A DNA stretch of 64,000 nt from Micromonospora craniellae. Its GTDB lineage: Bacteria > Actinomycetota > Actinomycetes > Mycobacteriales > Micromonosporaceae. Below the pieces are notes generated by a model. That model had not been told where the DNA came from, ran no database searches, and saw nothing but the letters and a program-made list of their open reading frames with translations. Positions 58,126-64,000 of the stretch are shown here, in pieces (the first letter of the stretch is position 1; each line of letters opens with the position of its first letter). Location: contig NZ_CP061725.1 in assembly GCF_014764405.1 (NCBI RefSeq), positions 5,146,001 to 5,210,000 of the forward strand. The letters run 5' to 3'. Made by a program: the position numbers and the translations under genes.

Positions 58126-58977
58126 TCAGACGACCGCGCCGTCGTCCGGACCGCGGTCCTCGGCGTCACCGGGGCGCAGCCGCCAGACCAGCGTGACGAA
58201 TCCGGCCAGGATGCTGGTGAAGCCGAGCAGCGTCACGATGCTCGGGTCGGCGGGGAGCAGGTCCGGGAAGAGGAACAGCACGAAGCCGAGCATCACGGCG
58301 AGGACGCCCGCCACGGCGTACTTCGACACCCGGGGCAGGGGCGGGGGCGGCGGCGGGACGTAGCGTTCGTCGTCGTCGGGGTGGTCGGGCAGGTCGGCGC
58401 CGAAGGTGTCCAGGCCCTCCAGCAGCGACGGGCCGTCGCCGTCACGAGGGCCCCGCCCCACCGAGATGCCGGAGACGTCGGCCGCGTAGGGCAGCCGGCG
58501 CACGTCGGTGGCGGTCGGGCCGGACGGCTCCTCGGGCGTCGGCCGGGGTGCGGTCATCGTGCCGCCGCCGTCGGGCTGGTCGTCCACGTTCTCCGCGGCG
58601 GGCCACGGGTGGTCCCCGCTGCCCGGCGAGCGGTGGAAACCGGCGACGATCCGTTCCCACTCGGCGTCGATGTCCGGTTCCTCGTCGGCCCGGGCGGGGG
58701 TGCCGGACTCGTCGGCGAGCTGGCTGAGGTAGTCCCGAGCGGTGCTCAGATGAGAGCGGTCCACGTAGAGCCGGTCGACCGGCCGGGCCGGGACCGTGGT
58801 GGTGCGGGTGACCGGGTTCAGGTCGGCCGAGGGTTGCAGATAGGCGGCGATACCGCCGGCGGCCAGCACGTCGAGCAGGTGCTCGCCGACGCGCGGGTCG
58901 ACGTCGCCGGCGATGGCGTACTCGCTGGCGTCGAGCCCGTTGTCCCGCCGTCCCCGGCGGGCCCCACCCGCTGACAC
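58126..58977 (-). CDS. Membrane protein with DUF2007-like N-terminal domain
   Basis: 283 residues from a GTG at 58977 with AGGAGG 8 nt upstream. Residues ~20-95 (AIAGDVDPRVGEHLLDVLAAGGIAAYL through RLYVDRSHLSTARDYLSQL) resemble the DUF2007/putative signal-transducing domain. A hydrophilic, Asp/Pro-rich linker with a PPPPPPPLP run follows, then two transmembrane helices near residues 220-265 (YAVAGVLAVMLGFVLFLFP and IVTLLGFTSILAGFVTLVW). The tail is acidic and cytosolic. Function unknown. The gene stands alone. Confidence 0.75.
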   Translation of the reverse strand: MSAGGARRGRRDNGLDASEYAIAGDVDPRVGEHLLDVLAAGGIAAYLQPSADLNPVTRTTTVPARPVDRLYVDRSHLSTARDYLSQLADESGTPARADEEPDIDAEWERIVAGFHRSPGSGDHPWPAAENVDDQPDGGGTMTAPRPTPEEPSGPTATDVRRLPYAADVSGISVGRGPRDGDGPSLLEGLDTFGADLPDHPDDDERYVPPPPPPLPRVSKYAVAGVLAVMLGFVLFLFPDLLPADPSIVTLLGFTSILAGFVTLVWRLRPGDAEDRGPDDGAVV

Positions 58978-59250
58978 CGGACCATCCTCCTCATCGCGCC
59001 CGCCGGCGCGCGCCCGCTCCAGCCCCTCGGCGCGCCCCCGCACGCCGTGCTCTGAATCGTGACACGTCCAGGGTCGGTTCGGGGAGTGCCTTGTGGCGTG
59101 GGGTATGAAGTCGGTGTCCGTGCCGCTGGTCGCGGCCGTGCCCCTATGTCCGTTCTTGCTCGGTGCGTGCCAGGGGACACGGTGGTCACGACGCCCCGGC
59201 CGGGAGGCGGGTCGGCCCGCCCGGACGTTGTGGCGGGCGGTGGAGGTTCG

Positions 59251-59256
59251 TAGGCT
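59251..59256 (+). promoter_or_regulatory. Candidate -10 (TAGGCT) for plsC transcript
   Basis: TAGGCT ends 7 nt before an ATG at 59264. That ATG opens a 24-codon frame (MTARPGRAV...) which overlaps the plsC start in another frame, a possible leaderless upstream ORF. The rest of the 342-bp stretch 58978-59319 shows no gene I can support. Confidence 0.4.
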
Positions 59257-59263
59257 TCCTGCC

Positions 59264-59338
59264 ATGACCGCCCGGCCAGGCCGTGCCGTCGCGACGACCG
59301 CCTCGCCGAAAGGACGCCGGTGCTGTACTGGCTCTTGA
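59264..59338 (+). CDS. Candidate leaderless upstream ORF overlapping plsC
   Basis: 24 codons from an ATG placed at the predicted transcript start; the stop lies 19 nt inside plsC. It could lower or modulate plsC initiation. The peptide is Arg/Ala/Thr-rich with no motif; it may simply be non-coding. Confidence 0.25.
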   Translation: MTARPGRAVATTASPKGRRCCTGS

Positions 59339-60018
59339 AGTACGTGTTCCTCGGCCCGCTGCTGAGAGTCATCTTCCGGCCGCAGGTGGAGGGCCTGCAC
59401 CACGTACCGGCGACCGGCCCGGTGATCCTGGCCAGCAACCATCTCTCCTTCTCGGACTCGATCTTCACCCCGCTGATCGTGCCGCGGAAGGTCACCTTCG
59501 TGGCCAAGGCGGAGTACTTCACCGGCAAGGGCGTCAAGGGCTGGTTGACGAAGATGTTCTTCGTCGGCACCGGCACCATCCCGGTGGACCGCTCCGGCGG
59601 CCAGGCCGCCCGCGCCGCGCTGGACACCCAGCTCACGGTGCTGCGTGCCGGTGGCATCGCGGGCATCTACCCGGAGGGCACCCGGTCACCCGACGGGCGG
59701 CTCTATCGGGGCAAGACCGGTGTGGCCCGGCTGGCGCTGGAGAGCGGCGCGCCGGTGGTGCCGGTGGTGATGCTCAACCTGGACGAGATCCAGCCGCCGG
59801 GCACGATCATCCCGAAGCTCGCGCGGGTGCGGATCCGCTTCGGCCCGCCGCTGGACTTCTCCCGGTACGCAGGCCTGTCCGGTGGCCGGTTCGTCGAGCG
59901 CGCCGTCACCGACGAGATCATGTACGAGCTGATGGAGCTCTCCGGCCGCGAGTACGTCGACGTGTACGCGCAGAAGCTCAAGACCCCACCCACCCCGGCG
60001 GCGTCGGTCGCGGCCTGA
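59320..60018 (+). CDS. plsC: 1-acylglycerol-3-phosphate acyltransferase
   Basis: 232 residues; acylates lysophosphatidic acid in phospholipid synthesis at the membrane. The NHLSFSD motif (His-x4-Asp catalytic pair) is near residue 45, and GIYPEGTRSPDGRLYRGKTG is the substrate-phosphate motif. The N-terminus is hydrophobic (LYWLLKYVFLGPLLRVIF). GTG at 59320 has AAAGGA upstream. Rv2182c occupies the same position in M. tuberculosis. The stop is 16 bp from the convergent cyclase stop. Confidence 0.93.
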   Translation: MLYWLLKYVFLGPLLRVIFRPQVEGLHHVPATGPVILASNHLSFSDSIFTPLIVPRKVTFVAKAEYFTGKGVKGWLTKMFFVGTGTIPVDRSGGQAARAALDTQLTVLRAGGIAGIYPEGTRSPDGRLYRGKTGVARLALESGAPVVPVVMLNLDEIQPPGTIIPKLARVRIRFGPPLDFSRYAGLSGGRFVERAVTDEIMYELMELSGREYVDVYAQKLKTPPTPAASVAA

Positions 60019-60034
60019 TCCGCACCGGCGCCGG

Positions 60035-63000
60035 TCAGGAGGCCAGCGTCCGGGCGCCGGCGTCCGGCGGGTTAGCCAGGCGGAGCAGGCCGGGCGCGCC
60101 GTTGCGGTGCGCGAACGCGCGTACCTCGGTCAGCGGCCCGCTGCTCGCCGCCGGGTCCTCCGCCGCCGCCGACTCCCGCACCGCGAAGGTCAACGCCAGC
60201 ATCCGGTCGGTGACGTCGGGGATCCCGGCGTAGATCTCGGCGGCGGCCAGGTGCAGCTCGGCGGCGCGCCGATGGTCGCCGTCGGCACCGGCCACCGCGC
60301 CGGCCACGGTCCGCAGCGCCGCCTCCGACCAGGGGGTACGGTGCCCCACCTGGTCCAGCATCGCGCGGACCCGGGCGGCCGGCTTCCGCCCGGCCAGGGT
60401 GGCCGCCCAGCCGGCGGCGGCGATCCACTCGCCGCTGGCCAAGGCGGGCACCGCCGTCCACGCCTCGGCCAACTCGTCGACGAGCGCGGCGGCCTCCTCG
60501 GTGCGCCCCTGCAACGCCCGGCACAGCGCGCCCATCGCCACCATCGTCCAGTGCAGCCGGTGGAAGCCGCTACGTCGGGCGGTGTCCAACGCCGCCGCCA
60601 CGTCGTCACCGGGCGCCTGGGCGGCGGCGCCCGGGTGGCCGGGCGGCCCGGCGGCCGTCGGCACCGGCTGGCCCCGCAGCACCAACAGGCACGACCGCAG
60701 CCCGCGTACCTGCATGTCCCAGCTGCCGGTGGGGGTGTCGACGAACGCCTCGGCGGCGGCGAGCAGGCGCGGGAAGTCCCCCTCGAACCAGGCCCGCATC
60801 GCCTCACCGGAGTAGCTGGTGGTCAACGTCTGCCCGCTGGCGGTGCGGGCCGGCGCCGCCGAGAGCAGCGCGTCGGAACGTAGCCAGTCGCCCTCCTCAC
60901 GGACCGCGTACGCGAGGTTCTGGGTGGCTCGGGGCAGCGCCAGGAGCTGGCCCGCGCGGCTGAACTCGACGAGCGCGTGCAACTCGTCCAGGCCGGCCCG
61001 GTCACCGGCCTGGTACCGGGCGGTCGCCGCGGTGATCCGCGCGTTGGTGCGGATCTCGGTCAGCCCGAGCCGCTCGCCGATCTCGGCGGCGGCGGCCGCC
61101 GCCGTCACCGCCGGATCGCGCTCGTAGTTGAGCATGTGCAGCCGACCCAACTCGGCGAAGGCGTCGGCCTTCTGGGCGCTGTCCGGCAGCGGCTCGAACA
61201 GCCGGACCGCCCGGTCCAGGCAGACCAGCGCCGCCTGCCGGTCGGCCCGCAGCCAGGCCGCCTGGCCGAGCAGCGTCCAGGCCCGTGCCGCGCACGCCTC
61301 GTCACCGCAGGCCAGCAGCCGGTCGGCCAGCGTCTGCACCTGCTCCGGCCCGCCGCCGGCGAGGAACGCGTTGCCGTCCCGGTAGAACGAGATCTCGGTG
61401 CTGAGCAGCTCCAGTTGCAGCCGGCCCACCGGGTCGGAGTCGTCGGCGAGGCCGAGCGCGCGGGCCGCGTGGCTGGCGGCGGCGTCCAACCCGTGCAGGG
61501 CGTACGCCCTGCGGGCGGCCCGGTGCAGCGCGGCCCGGGCCGGACCGGCGTAGCGACGGGTCTCCAGGTCCAGTGACCGGGCGATCTCGTGTGCCGCCCA
61601 GCGGTGGTGGGCCAGCACCTCGGCCAGGTCGGTGTCCCGGCTCTGCGACAGGGTGTCCAGCCAGTCGGCCGTCCGGTCGTGCCGGGCCACCCGCTCGGTA
61701 CGCGGCAGCCGCTGGTAGCACACGTCGCGGACCAGCACGTGCCGGAAGCGGTACTCCGGCTGGCCGGCCATCGTGGACGCGGCCTGCTCGTGCACGAAGT
61801 CCCGCTGCTCCAGCCGGCGCAGCGCGCGTTCGACCGCCTCCACCGGCTGCCCGACGGCGGCGGCCACCGCACCGGGCCAGAACTGCACGCCGACCACCGC
61901 CGCGGCCAGCAGCACCGCCCGGTCCTTCGGGTCGAGCAGGTCGACCCGGTTGGCGATGACCGCGTGCACGCTCTCCGGCATCGGCAGGTCCAGGTGCTTC
62001 TCCAGCGACCAGCCCCGCCCCGACTGCCGCAACGCGCCCTGCTCGATTAGCATCCGGACGTACTCGTGCGCGTAGAGCGGGTTGCCGCCGGCCACCTCGA
62101 TCAGCGGGGTCAACAGGTCGGCCGAGAAGGCGGCCTGGCCGAACATGTGCGCGTACAGCGCGGCGATGCCGGTGTCCCGCAGCGGCGGCAGGGTGATGGT
62201 CACCGAGCCGGTGATCGTCCCCGCCCAGCTCGGGTCGCGGTCGACCAGCTCGGGACGGGCGGTGCAGAGCAGCAACAGCGGCACGTCCCGGGCCGCCGCC
62301 CCCAACAGCTCCACGAACCGCAGCATGGCGTCGTCGGCCCAGTGCAGGTCCTCGAAGACCAGCACGGTCGGTCGGCGTGCGGCCAGCGCCAGCAGGAAGC
62401 GTCGCCAGGCCGACTCGGCCTCCTCGGCGGGCAGCGGCGTACCGGCCAGACCGACCAGGGGACGCAACGCGTCGGCGACCCGGTCGCGCTCGCCGGGCCC
62501 GACCAACTCGGCGACCGCCCCGGCGAGCCGCTGCGCGGCACTGGTGGCCGGATCGGTGTCCAGGATGCCCGCCTCGGCCTTGACGATGTCGGCCAGCGCG
62601 GCGAACGTGACGTTCTCCCCGAACGGCGGGCAGCGCCCGATCCGCCAGGTCAGCGGCTCGTCCACCAGCCGGCCGGTGTGCCGGTGCAGTTCGCGTACCA
62701 GCCGGCTCTTGCCGATGCCGGCCCGGCCGAAGACGGTGACCACCTGCGGGCGGCGGTCGCGCAGGCTGCGGTGCAGCGCGTTGACCAGCATGCCCAGCTC
62801 GTGCTCGCGGTCGATCAGCGGAGTGGTGTCCGGCTCCCGGTCGGTGGCCTGCTGGCGTACCGCGGACAGGGCCAGCCACACCTCCGTCGGCGCGGACCGG
62901 CCGCGCAGGGTGACCGGGGGCTGCTCGTCGTAGCGGATGGTCTCCCGGGTGAGCGCGTGCGTGGTCCCGTCCACCAGCACCCCGCCGGGCGGTGCCACGG

Positions 63001-63604
63001 ACTGCAACCGGGAGGCGGTGTTCACCACGTCGCCGGCGACGATCGCCTGCCCGCCGTCGCGGGCGGCGGCCACGTCGACGAGCGCCTCGCCGGTCGCCAC
63101 GCCGACCCGGAAGCGCAGCCCGTCGGTGCCGGTGGGGGTGAACCGGGTCAGCACCCGTTGCAGCTCCAGACCGGCGCGGACACAGCGCAACGCGTCCGTC
63201 TCGGTGGCCACCGGCGCGCCGAACAACGCCATCACCGCGTCGCCGATGTACTTCTCGACCACCCCGCCGTACTGCCCGACCACCCGGCGGGCGGCGGAGA
63301 AGAAGCCGGTCTGCATGCCCCGGACCAGCTCCGGGTCGGCCCGCTCGACGTACGGCGTGAAGTCGATCAGGTCGACGAAGAGGACGCTGACCCGACGCCG
63401 GTCCTCCTGCGGAATGGCCGCGGGACGGTCGCTGCCGGCCCGGGGGGTGCCGCAGGAGGTGCAGAAGGCGATGTCGGCGGCGAGTGGGTGGAGGCAGTGC
63501 GGGCAGACGGCACCGAGCTCCCTGCCGCAGCCACCGCAGAAGCGGTCGCCGTCGGCGGCGGTGCGTCCACAGCGATCACACTGTGCGGTGATGACACCCT
63601 CCAC
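60035..63604 (-). CDS. Adenylate cyclase with zinc ribbons, AAA-ATPase and TPR regions
   Basis: 1189 residues. Residues 9-51 form a double zinc ribbon (Cys pairs at 9/12, 23/26, 34/37 and 48/51). A class III nucleotide cyclase domain follows at ~72-250: VDLIDFTPYVERA and GDAVMALFGAP carry the two metal-binding Asp. A large ATPase part begins near 270 with Walker A GRAGIGKS (~293-300) and a Walker B-like LVFEDLHWADD; the C-terminal ~600 residues are helical and TPR-like. It resembles mycobacterial cyclase-LuxR relatives, but has no LuxR domain at the end. Could be a signal-responsive cAMP producer; substrate cues unknown. Confidence 0.9.
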   Translation of the reverse strand: MEGVITAQCDRCGRTAADGDRFCGGCGRELGAVCPHCLHPLAADIAFCTSCGTPRAGSDRPAAIPQEDRRRVSVLFVDLIDFTPYVERADPELVRGMQTGFFSAARRVVGQYGGVVEKYIGDAVMALFGAPVATETDALRCVRAGLELQRVLTRFTPTGTDGLRFRVGVATGEALVDVAAARDGGQAIVAGDVVNTASRLQSVAPPGGVLVDGTTHALTRETIRYDEQPPVTLRGRSAPTEVWLALSAVRQQATDREPDTTPLIDREHELGMLVNALHRSLRDRRPQVVTVFGRAGIGKSRLVRELHRHTGRLVDEPLTWRIGRCPPFGENVTFAALADIVKAEAGILDTDPATSAAQRLAGAVAELVGPGERDRVADALRPLVGLAGTPLPAEEAESAWRRFLLALAARRPTVLVFEDLHWADDAMLRFVELLGAAARDVPLLLLCTARPELVDRDPSWAGTITGSVTITLPPLRDTGIAALYAHMFGQAAFSADLLTPLIEVAGGNPLYAHEYVRMLIEQGALRQSGRGWSLEKHLDLPMPESVHAVIANRVDLLDPKDRAVLLAAAVVGVQFWPGAVAAAVGQPVEAVERALRRLEQRDFVHEQAASTMAGQPEYRFRHVLVRDVCYQRLPRTERVARHDRTADWLDTLSQSRDTDLAEVLAHHRWAAHEIARSLDLETRRYAGPARAALHRAARRAYALHGLDAAASHAARALGLADDSDPVGRLQLELLSTEISFYRDGNAFLAGGGPEQVQTLADRLLACGDEACAARAWTLLGQAAWLRADRQAALVCLDRAVRLFEPLPDSAQKADAFAELGRLHMLNYERDPAVTAAAAAAEIGERLGLTEIRTNARITAATARYQAGDRAGLDELHALVEFSRAGQLLALPRATQNLAYAVREEGDWLRSDALLSAAPARTASGQTLTTSYSGEAMRAWFEGDFPRLLAAAEAFVDTPTGSWDMQVRGLRSCLLVLRGQPVPTAAGPPGHPGAAAQAPGDDVAAALDTARRSGFHRLHWTMVAMGALCRALQGRTEEAAALVDELAEAWTAVPALASGEWIAAAGWAATLAGRKPAARVRAMLDQVGHRTPWSEAALRTVAGAVAGADGDHRRAAELHLAAAEIYAGIPDVTDRMLALTFAVRESAAAEDPAASSGPLTEVRAFAHRNGAPGLLRLANPPDAGARTLAS

Positions 63605-63722
63605 TGGCGAGCCCCCGACGCCCGGGGGCGCAGGTCCGAGTATCGCTGCCCGGCGGACTGTCGGGTACCGGGCTGTTGGCTTGTGGACACTCCTCCGGGC
63701 GGTCCGACGTGTGTCGAACGGC

Positions 63723-63728
63723 TAGATT
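63723..63728 (+). promoter_or_regulatory. Candidate -10 (TAGATT) for the 69-residue gene
   Basis: TAGATT gives a leader of about 40 nt before the ATG at 63774. Confidence 0.4.
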
Positions 63729-63773
63729 CAGGCAGCCGATCTCATGGAACACGCTGATCAGGGGGACAGCCTC

Positions 63774-63983
63774 ATGGTGTACGTCATGTTGAAGAGTGAC
63801 TGGACCGACGGTAACGGAACCACCCACCCCGCCGGTGACTCGGTGGACGTGGACGCCGCCACCCTCGCGCTCCTGCAGGCGCAGGGCATCGTCGGTGAGG
63901 TGCCGGGGTCGGGCAAGGACGGCACCGACTGGGCCGGTCCGGGCGGTACGGACTGGGCCGGTCCGGGCAGCACCAAGCCCTGA
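63774..63983 (+). CDS. Small protein with DWAGPG repeats (69 aa)
   Basis: The ATG at 63774 has GGGGA 8 nt upstream; an ATG at 63744 would add 10 residues. The body MVYVMLKSDWTDGNGTTHPAGDSVDVDAATLALLQAQGIVGE has the pattern of short beta-rich proteins often carried by phages (hydrophobic strand, Gly-x-x-x-PxG turn, then LxxxGxV). The C-terminal 25 residues repeat GTDWAGPG twice. No function can be assigned. Runs to within 17 bases of the window end. Confidence 0.65.
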   Translation: MVYVMLKSDWTDGNGTTHPAGDSVDVDAATLALLQAQGIVGEVPGSGKDGTDWAGPGGTDWAGPGSTKP

Positions 63984-64000
63984 CCTGGAGGGTGCGCGGG

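Noticed and set aside
1..64000. CRISPR array, tRNA or rRNA genes, insertion sequence or prophage
   Set aside because: I found no direct-repeat/spacer pattern, no cloverleaf or rRNA-like sequence, and no transposase, integrase or phage structural gene on either strand. The palindromic repeats are the only element-like sequences.

Overview
The window is chromosomal DNA of a high-GC actinomycete, most likely a member of the Micromonosporaceae (Micromonospora or Salinispora type). This rests on the very high GC with strong third-position bias, many GTG starts, the actinobacterial families present (DUF397/DUF5753, DUF3043, DUF574-type methyltransferase, QcrCAB with a diheme QcrC), and a gene order that tracks the Mycobacterium tuberculosis Rv2182-Rv2213 block. 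There is no phage, insertion sequence, CRISPR array, tRNA or rRNA; it reads as conserved core chromosome with a few decayed and repetitive islands.

Layout. 0-9 kb: leucyl aminopeptidase, glycine-cleavage T protein, lower-ligand cobalamin assembly (a CobU-CobT fusion plus CobS), two very small proteins and an aldo/keto reductase. 9-14 kb: one 4.4-kb gene for a low-complexity Arg/Asp- and Pro-rich protein ending in WG repeats. 14-15.6 kb: a broken XRE-cupin regulator divergent from azlCD, with palindromic operator-like sites still present. 15.6-24.8 kb: DUF3043, MurA, NadA, glycerate kinase, A-type Fe-S carrier, PfkB kinase, a 5'-truncated DUF5753 regulator with its DUF397 partner, and a cysteine desulfurase-TusA pair. 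24.9-33.4 kb: the respiratory supercomplex genes ctaC, ctaF, ctaE, qcrC, qcrA, qcrB on the + strand, with trpD, a receiver-like protein and ctaG on the - strand between them. 33.6-44 kb: secreted DUF4142 protein, stand-alone Lrp/AsnC ligand domain, sugar nucleotidyltransferase, Nudix hydrolase, an RSH (ppGpp) enzyme lacking an ACT domain, a DnaQ-GIY-YIG fusion nuclease, a YacP/NYN protein, an M48 membrane protease and a PimB-type glycosyltransferase. 44-51 kb: GGDEF/EAL protein, SAM methyltransferase, NarL-type two-component system and long-chain acyl-CoA synthetase. 51-64 kb: SRPBCC protein, cysteine-motif protein, ROK kinase, EEP hydrolase, flavin monooxygenase, alpha/beta hydrolase, trehalose-6-phosphate synthase, a DUF2007-like membrane protein, PlsC acyltransferase, a zinc-ribbon adenylate cyclase-ATPase and a 69-residue protein.

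How the genes work together. Cytochrome bcc and aa3 oxidase subunits and the CtaG assembly factor cluster as one respiratory module. Cysteine desulfurase, TusA, the A-type carrier and NadA (an Fe-S enzyme) form a loose sulfur/Fe-S group. Glycosyltransferase, acyl-CoA synthetase, PlsC and SRPBCC protein are typical envelope-lipid neighbours in Actinobacteria.

Non-coding structure. Three copies of a 54-bp palindromic repeat lie just downstream of stop codons. At least ten start codons have a TAnnnT hexamer 6-8 nt upstream, the layout of leaderless transcription. Several genes are preceded by mini-cistrons whose stop overlaps the next start as ATGA or GTGA; three of these begin (M/V)SER and come from a GTGAGCGAGCG-type repeat. 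Numerous long perfect hairpins terminate transcription units.
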